Positions 28,705 to 37,551 of a DNA stretch of 64,000 nt are shown here, piece after piece. Position numbers and translations under genes: made by a program. The DNA is taken from NCBI RefSeq assembly GCF_003130585.1, contig NZ_QFKX01000005.1, positions 124,001-188,000 on the forward strand, read 5' to 3'. This DNA is from Brachybacterium endophyticum. GTDB taxonomy: Bacteria; Actinomycetota; Actinomycetes; Actinomycetales; Dermabacteraceae. Within the stretch, counting starts at the first letter, position 1. Every line of letters begins with the position of its first letter. The notes below the pieces were generated by a model. It ran no database searches. It was not told where the DNA came from and was given only the letters and a program-made list of their open reading frames with translations.

Positions 28705-29907
28705 ATGGACGAGCACCACCTGCGGGAGCTGGTCCCCGCGACGATCGCGATCGTGCGACGTCGCGGGGCCGACTTCGCCGAGGCCGAGGACGCGGTACAG
28801 GAGGCGCTCCTCCAGGCCGTGACGACATGGGCCCACGATCCGCCCCGTGATCCGCTGGGCTGGCTGGTGACAACATCCTGGCGCCGCCACCTCGACCAAC
28901 TACGTGCCGAGGATGCACGTCGCCGGCGGGAGGAGCGTGCTGCACCGCATGACCCCGTGAGCGCCACAGGCTGGGGTGAGCGGAGCGATGTCACGGTCCC
29001 GACCACGGACGACACCCTCGACCTGTTCTTCCTGTGCGCGCACCCGGCGCTCTCACCCTCCGCGGCCACCGCGCTGACCCTGCGCGCCGTGGGCGGACTG
29101 ACCACGGCGCAGATCGCCCGTGCCCACCTGGTCCCCGAGGCGACCATGGCCCAGCGCATCACGCGGGCCAAGCGTTCTCCCGCCGGGCGCCGCTTGGATG
29201 CGCCGGGGGACATCGCCACGGTGCTGCGCGTCCTCTATCTGATCTTCAACGAGGGGTACGGCGGCGACCTCGACCTCTCCGCCGAGGCGATCCGCCTGGC
29301 CCGGCAGCTGAACCTCGCGATCGATCATCCCGAGGTGGCTGGGCTGCTGGCTCTGATGCTCCTCCACCACGCCCGCCGACCAGCACGGTTCACCACCGGC
29401 GGCGCCCTCGTCCCCCTCGCCCAGCAGGACCGCGCCCTCTGGGACGGCACCGCGATCCGGGAGGCTGTCGGCATCCTGCAGGGCGCCCTCGCCCGGGACG
29501 CCCTCGGCCCGTACCAGGTGCAGGCCGCCATCGCTGCACTCCATGCCGACGCGCCCAGCGCCTCGCAGACCGACTGGGTCCAGATCCTCGAGTGGTACGA
29601 CGAGCTCATGCTCCTCGCGCCGAGCCCCGTGGTGGCCCTCAACCGCGTCGTCGCTCTCGGCGAGGCCGACGGCCCCCGAGCCGCCCTCCTCGAGCTGGAC
29701 ACCATCCCGTCGAGCGTCCCCCGTCGCACCGCGACCGAGGCGCACCTGCGGGAAAGGACAGGGGAGCTCGAGACGGCGGCCGGGCTCTACGCGCAGGCGG
29801 CGAGAGAAGCGGACACCGTCCCGGAACGGGACCATCTCATGCGTCAGGCCGCGCGGCTGCGCACGCATCTCGGTCAGGAACGCGGGGGAGACGGCCCGGT
29901 CCTCTAG
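28705..29907 (+). CDS. ECF42-type RNA polymerase sigma factor with C-terminal extension
   Basis: A 400-residue ECF sigma factor. Region 2 includes FAEAEDAVQEALLQAV (about 24-39), region 4 includes LTLRAVGGLTTAQIARAHLV (about 124-143) and EATMAQRITRAKR, and a long C-terminal helical extension (DUF6596, TPR-like) begins at VLRVLYLIFNEGYGGDLDLS (about 173) and includes SPVVALNRVVALGEADGP. That extension and the YCII neighbour mark ECF42. This group has no anti-sigma factor and is thought to be controlled through the extension. The upstream promoter fits its own recognition motif. ATG 28705 lies 30 bases after the YCII stop; tag ends the gene at 29907. Confidence 0.92.
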   Translation: MDEHHLRELVPATIAIVRRRGADFAEAEDAVQEALLQAVTTWAHDPPRDPLGWLVTTSWRRHLDQLRAEDARRRREERAAPHDPVSATGWGERSDVTVPTTDDTLDLFFLCAHPALSPSAATALTLRAVGGLTTAQIARAHLVPEATMAQRITRAKRSPAGRRLDAPGDIATVLRVLYLIFNEGYGGDLDLSAEAIRLARQLNLAIDHPEVAGLLALMLLHHARRPARFTTGGALVPLAQQDRALWDGTAIREAVGILQGALARDALGPYQVQAAIAALHADAPSASQTDWVQILEWYDELMLLAPSPVVALNRVVALGEADGPRAALLELDTIPSSVPRRTATEAHLRERTGELETAAGLYAQAAREADTVPERDHLMRQAARLRTHLGQERGGDGPVL

Positions 29908-29917
29908 GCTCGTGCGC

Positions 29918-30475
29918 ATGACACAACTCGTGCTGACCGCGATCGGTGAGGATCGCGAAGGACTCGTCTCGGCCCTCTCCCGCGTGGTCGAGGACCAGGG
30001 AGGCAACTGGCTCGACAGCCAGTTCGCGCAGCTCGCCGGCACCTTCGCCGGCATCGTGCTCGTGGAGATCCCCGAGGAGCGGGCGACAGCTCTCGAGGCG
30101 TCGGTCGCGGAGCTGCTCGCCGAGGTGGGGTGGAGCATCGAGGTCACCCGCGCCCCCGAGGGCGGGAGTGCCCATGGGGCCATCCCCGGGGAAGCAGCCT
30201 CGCCCTCCGCCGAGCCGCTGCGTGTGCGTCTGGTGGGCCAGGACCGACCGGGCATGGTGCGTCAGATCAGTCGCGCGCTCGCCGAGCAGGGCGTGAGCAT
30301 CGATTCCTTCCGTTCCTGGACGACGGACACTCCGGAGGGCGGCGGTGTGCTGTTCGAGGCCGAGGCCCTGGTGCGCGTCCCCGAGAGCCTCGGCGAGGAT
30401 GCAGTGCGCGATGCCCTCGAACCGCTCGCGAACGAGCTCATGGTCGACCTCGATCTCGAGCCCGCTGAGGCCTAG
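29918..30475 (+). CDS. ACT-domain protein, GcvR-like
   Basis: A 185-residue protein with two ACT domains in tandem: residues 3-80 (VLTAIGEDREGLVSALSRVV) and residues 100-180 (VRLVGQDRPGMVRQISRALA). This is the layout of GcvR, the glycine-cleavage accessory repressor, though actinobacterial members have no demonstrated partner. ATG 29918 stands 8 bases after taggct (29905-29910), a -10 candidate, so the mRNA is probably leaderless. The stop TAG shares its last base with the GTG of the next gene (TAGTG). Its role in amino acid sensing is inferred from the fold. Confidence 0.85.
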   Translation: MTQLVLTAIGEDREGLVSALSRVVEDQGGNWLDSQFAQLAGTFAGIVLVEIPEERATALEASVAELLAEVGWSIEVTRAPEGGSAHGAIPGEAASPSAEPLRVRLVGQDRPGMVRQISRALAEQGVSIDSFRSWTTDTPEGGGVLFEAEALVRVPESLGEDAVRDALEPLANELMVDLDLEPAEA

Positions 30476-31245
30476 TGGTCTCCGCCAGCTCCTCCGGCTC
30501 CGCCGGCTCGTACGGCTCCGCCAACTCCTCCGGCTCCGCCGGCTCCTCCGGCGCAGGCCAGCACCACGCGCCCACGGCCCCGGGGACGTCGTCCGCCCCT
30601 GCGCTCATCGTCCTCGCCGGTGGTGGTGCCCGTCGGCTCGGCGGGGTCTCCAAGGCCGAAGTCCTGCTGGGCGGCCGCCGACTCGTGGACATCGTGCTCG
30701 ACGCCGGCGCGGACTGCGTTCCGCGTGTGGTGGTCGCGCCCGCGGAGGTGGAGGTCCCGAAGGGCGTGCTGCACACTCTCGAGGATCCGCCCTCGGGTGG
30801 GCCGGTCGCCGGCATCGCCGCAGGTCTTGCGGCGCTGCGCCGGGCGATCGATGAGAGAGGGGCCAGCGGTGCTGCGTCGAGCGGCGCGCACGAGGCGCCG
30901 GGCCCCGACGACGTCCTCATCCTGGGGTGCGACATGCCGGGGGCGGATCTGCTCGTCGGTCCGCTGCTGCGGGCACGCGAACACGCACGCGAGCAGGTCA
31001 CGGCAGCGGACGGGGTCGTGGCGTGCGGCCCGGACGGGCGCCGCGAGATGCTCGCCCTCCTCGCCGGCCGCGAGGCGATCGAGCGAGCACTGGAGGAGGG
31101 TGGGGCTCGTGATCGGTCCGTGCGGTCCGTCCATGCCCACCTCGACCTCCACGCCGTCGCCGTGCCGGTGGAGGCGCTGCAGGACATCGACACCTGGGAC
31201 CAGCACGCCGCATGGCAGAGGCGCCTCGGCGATGACGAGGGCTGA
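30475..31245 (+). CDS. MobA-like nucleotidyltransferase
   Basis: A 256-residue protein whose core from residue 43 is an NTP-transferase of the MobA type, expected to attach GMP to molybdopterin (Mo-bis-MGD synthesis) or a related nucleotide. The nucleotide-binding signature LAGGGARRLGGVSK (46-59) and the metal-binding GCDMPG (about 145) are visible. Residues 1-42 form an unusual Ser-Gly-Ala stretch with hydroxyl-rich repeats (SGSAGS-type units), encoded by repeats at 30481-30565 of tccgg/ctccgccggctc units; no family member is expected to need it. GTG 30475 overlaps the previous stop by one base, and I cannot exclude a start closer to the core. It is coupled to the ACT protein; the link is obscure. 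Confidence 0.75.
   Translation: MVSASSSGSAGSYGSANSSGSAGSSGAGQHHAPTAPGTSSAPALIVLAGGGARRLGGVSKAEVLLGGRRLVDIVLDAGADCVPRVVVAPAEVEVPKGVLHTLEDPPSGGPVAGIAAGLAALRRAIDERGASGAASSGAHEAPGPDDVLILGCDMPGADLLVGPLLRAREHAREQVTAADGVVACGPDGRREMLALLAGREAIERALEEGGARDRSVRSVHAHLDLHAVAVPVEALQDIDTWDQHAAWQRRLGDDEG
30481..30565 (+). repeat. Low-complexity Ser-Gly-Ala coding repeat
   Basis: The first codons of the MobA-like gene consist of tandem units around ctccggctccgccggctc, giving a serine/glycine linker of about 25 residues. It may be a slippage-prone disordered tail. Confidence 0.6.
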
Positions 31246-31332
31246 GCGCGACCCGCGGACCGGCGGCAGGGGTTCGGCGACGGGGTCGAACCTCCGGTAG
31301 CCGAGCTCCTGGGCGCGCCGTCTCGGGTCGCC

Positions 31333-33882
31333 TCAGAGCGCCCCGAACTCGCCCACGTGGGTGATCGCCAGGACAGGCTCCCCGGCCTCGTCGGTCGCCT
31401 CGAGGTCGAGCTCCGCCTCGATGCCCCAGTCGTGGTGGCCGTCGGGGTCGTCGATCACCTGACGGATGTGCCAGACCTTGGACTCCTCGCGGATCTGCAG
31501 CAGCTGCGGGGAACGGGCCGAACCGTCGATGCCCACGTTGTCGTAGGCGTCGTAGTACTCGTCCATCGCCTGCGCCCAGGCCTTGCGGTCCCAGCCCGAG
31601 GCCGCGTCGAGCTCGCCCAGTCGCTCCTCGCGCTCGAAGGCGAAGTGCTCGACGCGCTGCCACAGGGCGGCGCGGACCATCTGGCGCAGCACCCGGGTCT
31701 GGGCCGAGAGGCCACGGGGGGAGGTGGGGCGGACCTCGCTCGCGGCGTCCTCGTCCTCCTCGGGGTGTGTGAGGGCCTCCCATTCGTCAAGCAGCGAGGA
31801 GTCGATGCCGCGCACCAGCACACCGAGCCACTCGATGACGTCCTCGAGGTCCTCGGTGCGAAGGTCCTGGGGGATCGTGCGGGAGAGCGCGCGGTAGGCG
31901 TCGGAGAGGTAGCGCAGCACGATGCCCTCGGAGCGCTGCAGGCCGTAGCGCTGCACGAACTCGCTGAAGGTCTGGCCGGTCTCGTAGATCTCGCGGACGA
32001 TCGACTTGGGGGAGAGGTCGCCCTCGCGCACCCAGGGCCGGTTCCTCCGGTAGATCTCGAGAGCGGCCTCGAGATCCTCGGCGAGCGGCTTGGGCCAGGT
32101 CACCTCGTCCAGCAGGGCCATCCGCTCGGTGTACTCCACGCCGTCGGCCTTGAGCTCCGCGAGCAGCTCGCCCCGCGCCGCGTTCTGCTGGGCCAGCAGG
32201 ATCTGCATCGGGTCCTCGAGGATCGCCTCGACGATCGAGACGGTGTCCATCGTCAGCGACTCCGACTCCTCGTCGAGCGAGTCGATGACCGCGATCGCGA
32301 AGGGCGCCAGCGGCTGGGTCATCGTGAAGTCCAGCTGCAGGTCCTCGACCAGCGAGATCCGGCGGCCCAGATGGTCCTTCTCGGTGAGGGTCTCGACGAT
32401 CTCCGCCTCCTTGAGGCCGCGGAAGATGTCGGTGGCCTGCTTGATCAGCCGCAGCTTCTGGGTGCTGGTCTGGTGGGACTCCATGATCAGGTGCCGTGCG
32501 GAGGCGACGGCGCTGCCGGGCCGGGCGATCAGGGCGAGCTCCATCGACGGGGTGATCTGCAGGTGCGGGCGCAGCGTCTCCGGCGGGGACTCGATCAGCT
32601 TGGTCATGTTCTGCTCGGTCCAGTTGACCGCGCCCTCGGGGATCCGGGGCTTGGGCTCCTTCTTGCGCTTCTTGGCGTTGTTGGGCGCCTTGCCCGCCTC
32701 CTCCCGTGCCTTAGCCCGGGCCTGCTCCTTCGCGAACTCGACGGCCCACTCCGGGGCCTGCACCACCACGTGACCGACAGTGTCGAACCCGGCGCGTCCC
32801 GCACGGCCGGCGATCTGGTGGAACTCCCGGGCGTTGAGCAGACGCATCCGCTTGCCGTCGAACTTCGCCAGACCCGTCAGCAGCACGGTCCGGATCGGCA
32901 CGTTGATGCCGACGCCGAGGGTGTCGGTGCCACAGATGATCTTCAGCAGCCCCGACTGGGCGAGCCGCTCCACGAGACGCCGGTACTTGGGGAGCATCCC
33001 GGCGTGATGGACCCCGATGCCCTGGCGCACGAGCTTGGAGAGGATCTGGCCGAAGCCCTTGGAGAAGCGGAAGTCGCCGATCAGGTCCCGGATCCGATCC
33101 TTGTCGCCCTCGGCGAGGATCTTCGTGCCCATCAGGGCCTGCGCCTGCTCGAGGGCGTCCTTCTGGGTGAAGTGGACGATGTAGACGGGGGCGTCGCGGT
33201 CCTCGAGGATCGTCTGGATCGTCTCCGGCAGCGGGTCGAGGGACCAGCGGAAGTCCAGCGGCACTGGACGCGGGGCGTCGTCCACCACGGTCACCTCGCG
33301 GGCCGTGCGGGCCTCGAGGTCCTCGACGAAGAAGGAGACGTCACCGAGGGTCGCGCTCATCAGCACGAACTGGCAGGACGGCAGCTCGACGAGCGGCACC
33401 TGCCAGGCCCAGCCGCGCTGCGGGTCGCCGTAGTAGTGGAACTCGTCCATGACCGCCACGCGGACGTCGGAGGTCGGCCCGTCGCGCAGGGCGTGGTTGG
33501 CGAGGATCTCGGCGGTGCACACGATGATCGGGGCGTCGTGGTTCACCGAGGAGTCGCCGGTCATCATGCCGACGTTCTCGGCGCCGAACATCGCGACCAG
33601 GTCGAAGAACTTCTCGGAGACCAGGGCCTTGATCGGCGCCGTGTAATAGGCCTTCTGGCCACGGGCCATGGCCGCGAAGACGGCGGAATAGGCGATCGCG
33701 GTCTTGCCCGATCCGGTCGGGGTCGCGGCGATCACGTGATCACCCGCGGCGATCGCGAGCAGCGCCTCCTCCTGATGCGGGTACAGGGTCCGACCGGCCG
33801 ATTCCTGCGAGGCAACGAAACCGTCGACGATCTGCTCCTGATCGGCGGGCGCAGGGGGCAGGAACGGGGTCAGGGAAGCCAT
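31333..33882 (-). CDS. DEAD/DEAH-box RNA helicase with DUF3516 domain
   Basis: An 849-residue superfamily 2 helicase. Motif I is TPTGSGKTAIAYS (about 53), motif II DEFHYYGD (about 150), motif III SATLGD (about 180), and motif VI QIAGRAGRAGFDT is near residue 360. Residues 430-840 form the actinobacterial DUF3516 C-terminal domain, rich in Glu-Ala helices (MELALIARPGSAVASARHL, then the WLGVLVRGIDSSLLDEW region). Homologues resemble the SKI2/HelY group, but I do not recognise a named gene. The start ATG 33882 (MASLTPFLPP) is much nearer the helicase core than an upstream start in the same frame. It faces MobA-like convergently and diverges from the small gene at 34020. Confidence 0.9.
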   Translation of the reverse strand: MASLTPFLPPAPADQEQIVDGFVASQESAGRTLYPHQEEALLAIAAGDHVIAATPTGSGKTAIAYSAVFAAMARGQKAYYTAPIKALVSEKFFDLVAMFGAENVGMMTGDSSVNHDAPIIVCTAEILANHALRDGPTSDVRVAVMDEFHYYGDPQRGWAWQVPLVELPSCQFVLMSATLGDVSFFVEDLEARTAREVTVVDDAPRPVPLDFRWSLDPLPETIQTILEDRDAPVYIVHFTQKDALEQAQALMGTKILAEGDKDRIRDLIGDFRFSKGFGQILSKLVRQGIGVHHAGMLPKYRRLVERLAQSGLLKIICGTDTLGVGINVPIRTVLLTGLAKFDGKRMRLLNAREFHQIAGRAGRAGFDTVGHVVVQAPEWAVEFAKEQARAKAREEAGKAPNNAKKRKKEPKPRIPEGAVNWTEQNMTKLIESPPETLRPHLQITPSMELALIARPGSAVASARHLIMESHQTSTQKLRLIKQATDIFRGLKEAEIVETLTEKDHLGRRISLVEDLQLDFTMTQPLAPFAIAVIDSLDEESESLTMDTVSIVEAILEDPMQILLAQQNAARGELLAELKADGVEYTERMALLDEVTWPKPLAEDLEAALEIYRRNRPWVREGDLSPKSIVREIYETGQTFSEFVQRYGLQRSEGIVLRYLSDAYRALSRTIPQDLRTEDLEDVIEWLGVLVRGIDSSLLDEWEALTHPEEDEDAASEVRPTSPRGLSAQTRVLRQMVRAALWQRVEHFAFEREERLGELDAASGWDRKAWAQAMDEYYDAYDNVGIDGSARSPQLLQIREESKVWHIRQVIDDPDGHHDWGIEAELDLEATDEAGEPVLAITHVGEFGAL

Positions 33883-34019
33883 GGGGACAGTCTGCCAGGG
33901 GCGTGGGGGACGGACGCCCTGAGGGCGCACGGATGCGATGATCATCTGACCTCGCTCGGGCACCCACCTGCTCCCAGGTCGACCGCCCGAGCGGGATCGA
34001 CCGCGACAGGAGGACAGTG

Positions 34020-34244
34020 ATGACCCCACGACGATCGGACGACCCGGCAGCACAGGCGCGCGAGAACGAGGCGCCGTCGGCCTCGGAGTACTGGGACGAG
34101 GCGCGCCGTCGCGCCGCGCGACCCGCCGAGATCCGCCGCGATCCGACATCTTCGGACACGAATTCTCGATCCGAGGACGATCCTGTCGACCCCGAGGACA
34201 CCGATCGCTGTCCCACCTGTGGAAACGGCGATACCCGCAGCTGA
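34020..34244 (+). CDS. Small acidic CxxC protein
   Basis: A 74-residue protein starting at ATG 34020 with aggagg 7 bases upstream, the best ribosome site in this area, which supports it as a real gene. It is charged and low in complexity (RRAARPAEIRRDPTSSDTN), and ends in TDRCPTCGNGDTRS, a half zinc-ribbon with one CxxC pair. It is divergent from the helicase. No homologue or role is known to me; single CxxC tails can bind zinc or act as redox sites, but this is not shown. Confidence 0.55.
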   Translation: MTPRRSDDPAAQARENEAPSASEYWDEARRRAARPAEIRRDPTSSDTNSRSEDDPVDPEDTDRCPTCGNGDTRS

Positions 34245-34323
34245 GGAGGGGTCTGTTCGATACCGGTTTCCTCTTCAGGGGACGTGTCCCGCCTTGTCCG
34301 GATGCACCCGTATGGCGTGACTT

Positions 34324-34339
34324 TGTGTAACGGATCACA
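34324..34339 (+). promoter_or_regulatory. Crp/GlxR-like site before the secreted protease gene
   Basis: TGTGTAACGGATCACA matches the Crp consensus TGTGA-N6-TCACA at 9 of the 10 defined positions. It lies in the protease upstream region, 61-76 bases before the GTG, near a possible -10 (tagcgt at 34344). Control by a Crp/GlxR-type factor is inferred. Confidence 0.6.
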
Positions 34340-34400
34340 TGGATTAGCGTGACGGCCGCGGCCCCGTCGGGACCGCCCCATCCCTGTGAAAGGACACACG

Positions 34401-35414
34401 GTGACCACTCCTCACACCGCCCCGACACCCACCGATCCCCCTCAGACCTCGCGGCTGCGCCGCTGTCTCCATCTCGCCGGCGGCGGTCTCTTCGCCGCCG
34501 GCCTCGTCCTGGGAAGCGCCTCGATGGCGAGCGCGGGCCCCGACGACGACGTCTGGGAGGGCGACAGCGTCCAGAAGCCCGTCAGCGAGCAGAAGGCGGC
34601 GCAGGAATACTGGACCCCCGAGCGCATGGAGAACGCGAAGTCCGCGGACAACCTGGTCTCGGACAAGGACGCCCCCTCGGGTGACGTCAAGAGCTCCGAT
34701 CCCTCCGAGGTGCCCTCGCAGAAGGCGGATCCCGCCGTGCAGACCAGGTCGGCCACCTCGGAGAAGACGGCCGCCGGCACCGACCACATCGGCAAGGTCT
34801 TCTTCACCCAGGGCGGCAGCGACTACGTGTGCTCGGGCAACGCGGTCTCCTCCGGCAACAAGAGCACCGTCGCCACCGCCGGCCACTGCGCCAACGAGGG
34901 CGGCACGTGGGCCACCAACTGGACGTTCGCCCCCGGGTACGACCACGGTGACACCCCCTACGGCCTCTGGACCGCTAGCGACCTCTACTCGACCCAGCAG
35001 TGGATCTCGAGCGAGGACATGAACTACGACGCCGCCTTCGCGGTCGTCCAGCCCGAGAGCGGTTCGGACACGCTCACCGACGCCGTCGGCGGTTCCGCCC
35101 TGTCCTTCAACGGACCGCGCGGTGAACAGGAGACCTCCTACGGCTACCCGGCCGCGGCGCCCTTCGACGGTGAGTCCCTCGAGAACTGCCAGGCCACCGC
35201 GACCGACGACACCGTCGGCGACACCGACGACCTGGCCATCGACTGCGACATGACCGGCGGCTCCTCCGGTGGCCCCTGGTTCCTGGGCAGCGACGCCTCG
35301 GGCTCCCAGAACTCGGTGAACAGCTTCGGCTACACCACCCAGCCGAACGTCATGTACGGCCCGTACTTCGGTGACGTCATCAAGTCCACCTACGACCAGG
35401 CATCCAAGTCCTGA
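34401..35414 (+). CDS. Secreted V8/glutamyl-endopeptidase-like serine protease
   Basis: A 337-residue chymotrypsin-fold protease with a signal peptide (LRRCLHLAGGGLFAAGLVLG about residues 20-39, cleavage near ASMASA at about 45). A propeptide of about 80 residues precedes the mature domain (HIGKVFFTQGGSDYVCSGNA). The catalytic triad is His162 in VATAGHC, Asp210 in NYDAAFAVV and Ser289 in GGSSGGPW, all present. It should be exported and act outside the cell; its specificity may be for acidic or hydrophobic residues. GTG 34401 follows gaaagga at the right distance and is preferred to a GTG 15 bases earlier. Expression may respond to cAMP through the Crp-like site. Confidence 0.92.
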   Translation: MTTPHTAPTPTDPPQTSRLRRCLHLAGGGLFAAGLVLGSASMASAGPDDDVWEGDSVQKPVSEQKAAQEYWTPERMENAKSADNLVSDKDAPSGDVKSSDPSEVPSQKADPAVQTRSATSEKTAAGTDHIGKVFFTQGGSDYVCSGNAVSSGNKSTVATAGHCANEGGTWATNWTFAPGYDHGDTPYGLWTASDLYSTQQWISSEDMNYDAAFAVVQPESGSDTLTDAVGGSALSFNGPRGEQETSYGYPAAAPFDGESLENCQATATDDTVGDTDDLAIDCDMTGGSSGGPWFLGSDASGSQNSVNSFGYTTQPNVMYGPYFGDVIKSTYDQASKS

Positions 35415-35453
35415 TCCTCGCGGACCTCATCACCTGCATCGGGTGGTAACCAC

Positions 35454-35487
35454 GGACGGGCCGGCACCCTCGGGTGCCGGCCCGTCC
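35454..35487 (+). terminator. Terminator of the secreted protease gene
   Basis: ggacgggccggcaccc and gggtgccggcccgtcc (35454-35469 and 35472-35487) are perfect complements with a tiny central loop, so at least 15 bp can pair. It lies 40 bases after the stop and serves the gene above. Confidence 0.75.
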
Positions 35488-35551
35488 CTGTCGTCCGTGG
35501 CTCGTGCGCACGCGCGTTCTGCGCTTCGTACAGGTCGGGCCGTCCGCGGCC

Positions 35552-36544
35552 TCAGTCGGACGGTGGGGTGACGAGCGCGGCGAGAGGTTCGATGACCTCG
35601 AGGATGCGTTCGCGCAGGACGTCCGCCCCGGCGGCGAGCTCCCGCTGCCGGCGCGCGTACTCGGCCTTCCCGCTCTCGCTCTCGATCGGCACCACGCCGT
35701 ACCCCAGCGGGCGGACGTCGTAGGGGCTCGCCTCCATGTCCAGCACGCGAGTGCTGCGGGCGTGCTCGAAGCAGTCGAGCACGAGATCCGAGGGCACGAG
35801 CGGCACCAGCTTCATCGCCCATTTGTAGAGGTCCATGCCCACGTGCAGGCAGGCGGGGTTGTCGCGGCGCACCTGTGTCGCGCGCGTCGGCGTCAGGGAG
35901 TTCCTGGGGGTCGCGTCCTCGGTGAAGAACCGGAACGCGTCCACGTGCGAGCACACGAGACGCTCCTTCTCCACGACCGCGTCGGACCGCTCCCTGCCCA
36001 GGCGCAGCGGCAGGTCCTCGTGGCGCTGCGCCCCGTCGGGCAGGCGGTACACCATGGCCCACTCGTGCAGACCGAAGCAGCCGAAGTTCGGCCGACGCTC
36101 CTGGAGGGAGGAGGCGCGCAGCAGCCGGGCCATGAATCCCAGGGCGTCCGCCCGCTCCGCGAGGTACCGATCGACGTCGGCGCGACGCGCGATGATCTCG
36201 CCGGCTTCCTGGTCCCGGTACCACGAGCGCTCTCCCTCGTGGACGTCCCCGACGGTGCCCTCGTCGGCCCCCGGGTCGGCGGCGGCGTCGTAGGCGAACT
36301 GCCAACCGGGGTGCCAGCGGCGCAGACGGGCGGGGGAGAAGGGGTAGTAGGTGAACAGGAAGTCCTCGACGGGGTGCTTCTCCCCGCGTCGGCGACGCTC
36401 ACGGTGTCCGGCGGTGAGGGTGTCGGCCCGCTCCTCGTGCGCGCGACGCTCCGCCGCGGCCTCGCTCGCCGCCAGGACCGTGCGCGGGGCCGCCACCCGG
36501 TCGGTGAGGACCGGCGGCTCCGGAGCGGGGTGAGGGAGGGGCAC
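35552..36544 (-). CDS. Conserved actinobacterial protein (often labelled 3-methyladenine DNA glycosylase)
   Basis: A 330-residue soluble protein. Conserved blocks are KHPVEDFLFTYYPFSPARLR (about 63-82), RWHPGWQFAYDA next to it, FGCFGLHEWAMVYRL (about 157), and LHVGMDLYKWAMKLVPL near residue 240. Homologues are widely annotated as 3-methyladenine DNA glycosylase, but I see no helix-hairpin-helix, no catalytic Asp of the AlkA type and no AAG-like fold, so I treat that label as unproven. Its aromatic and histidine-rich pattern suggests an enzyme. The start GTG 36544 follows a charged stretch; nothing shares its operon. Confidence 0.75.
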   Translation of the reverse strand: MPLPHPAPEPPVLTDRVAAPRTVLAASEAAAERRAHEERADTLTAGHRERRRRGEKHPVEDFLFTYYPFSPARLRRWHPGWQFAYDAAADPGADEGTVGDVHEGERSWYRDQEAGEIIARRADVDRYLAERADALGFMARLLRASSLQERRPNFGCFGLHEWAMVYRLPDGAQRHEDLPLRLGRERSDAVVEKERLVCSHVDAFRFFTEDATPRNSLTPTRATQVRRDNPACLHVGMDLYKWAMKLVPLVPSDLVLDCFEHARSTRVLDMEASPYDVRPLGYGVVPIESESGKAEYARRQRELAAGADVLRERILEVIEPLAALVTPPSD

Positions 36545-36679
36545 CGCCCCAGTGTGGCAGGTCGTCCGCGAGGGGTCGGCGCGCCGTAGGGCGCGCGGTC
36601 GGCCGGTGTGGTCGGGCCCGCCCGCCGCCGTGCGGGGCCGTCGGATCGCCCGGGCGGCCCGCCCGCCTAGACTGGAGGC

Positions 36680-37456
36680 ATGCGCATCGCCCGATTCACC
36701 ACCGGTGAGGACCCCAGTTTCGGCATCGTCCAGGAGAAGGACGGCACGGACTATGTCTACGGCATCACCGGAGACCCCCTGTACACGGAGATCCGCCCCA
36801 GCGGGAAGCGGTACCCCCTCGAGGACGTCCGACTGCTCTCTCCCGTCATCCCCCGCTCGAAGGTGGTGTGCGTGGGCAAGAACTACGCCGCGCACGCGGA
36901 GGAGATGGGCACCGAGGTGCCGGCCCAGGCCCTCTACTTCCTCAAGCCCAACACGGCCGTCATCGGCCCGGAGGACCCGATCGTCCTGCCCTCCTACAGC
37001 ACCGAGGTCAGCCTCGAGGCCGAGCTCGCCGTCGTCATCCAGCGCATGGCCAAGGACATCGACCCCGAGCAGGTCGCCGACGTCGTCCTCGGCTACACCT
37101 GCGGCAACGACCTCACGGCGCGCGATTCCCAGCGCGCGGAGAGCCAGTGGTTCCGCGCCAAGACGTTCGACACCTCGTGCCCGCTCGGCCCCTGGATCGA
37201 GACCGACGTCGACCCCGCGGCCCTCGCGATCGGGTCGACCGTCGACGGCGACCTCGCCCAGCAGGGCACCACGGCCGACATGCTCCGCGGCGTGCCCGAG
37301 CTTGTCTCCGAGATCTCCCGTGTCACCACCCTGCTGCCCGGCGACGTCGTCATGACCGGGACCCCGGCCGGCGTGCGACCCGTCGCCGAGGGGAGCGTCA
37401 TCGACGTGACCATCGAGGGCATCGGCACGCTGACCAATCCCGTCGTGCGTCGCTGA
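36680..37456 (+). CDS. Fumarylacetoacetate hydrolase (FAH)-family protein
   Basis: A 258-residue FAH-fold enzyme. The metal-binding residues of the family lie in the LEAELAVVI segment (about 116) and in [14 protein letters not shown] (about 145); [14 protein letters not shown] and [13 protein letters not shown] (about 65 and 92) are conserved. Members hydrolyse or isomerise C-C bonds in acylpyruvates, 2-hydroxyhepta-2,4-dienedioate or oxaloacetate; no catabolic neighbour narrows the choice. It begins at ATG 36680, and tagact at 36667-36672 could be a -10 for a leaderless mRNA. The gene is 95 bases upstream of gltX, as in other actinobacteria, so they may be co-transcribed. Confidence 0.88.
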   Translation: MRIARFTTGEDPSFGIVQEKDGTDYVYGITGDPLYTEIRPSGKRYPLEDVRLLSPVIPRSKVVCVGKNYAAHAEEMGTEVPAQALYFLKPNTAVIGPEDPIVLPSYSTEVSLEAELAVVIQRMAKDIDPEQVADVVLGYTCGNDLTARDSQRAESQWFRAKTFDTSCPLGPWIETDVDPAALAIGSTVDGDLAQQGTTADMLRGVPELVSEISRVTTLLPGDVVMTGTPAGVRPVAEGSVIDVTIEGIGTLTNPVVRR

Positions 37457-37462
37457 GAGGGC

Positions 37463-37500
37463 CCGTCGGCCCCGGCCTCGGCCCCGGCCCCGGCCCCGCA
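37463..37500 (+). repeat. ccccgg hexamer-like run before gltX
   Basis: A stretch of repeated ggcccc/ggcctc units in the gap between the FAH gene and gltX. It is a low-complexity GC run with no coding content and is likely slippage-prone. Confidence 0.5.
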
Positions 37501-37551
37501 CCACACCCCACCATTCGCCGTCAGCACGGCATCCTGAAGGAGAGCATCCGC

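Noticed and set aside
35552..36544. Confident DNA-glycosylase function
   Set aside because: The annotation is common by transfer, but I do not see a helix-hairpin-helix or a catalytic Asp of that family.
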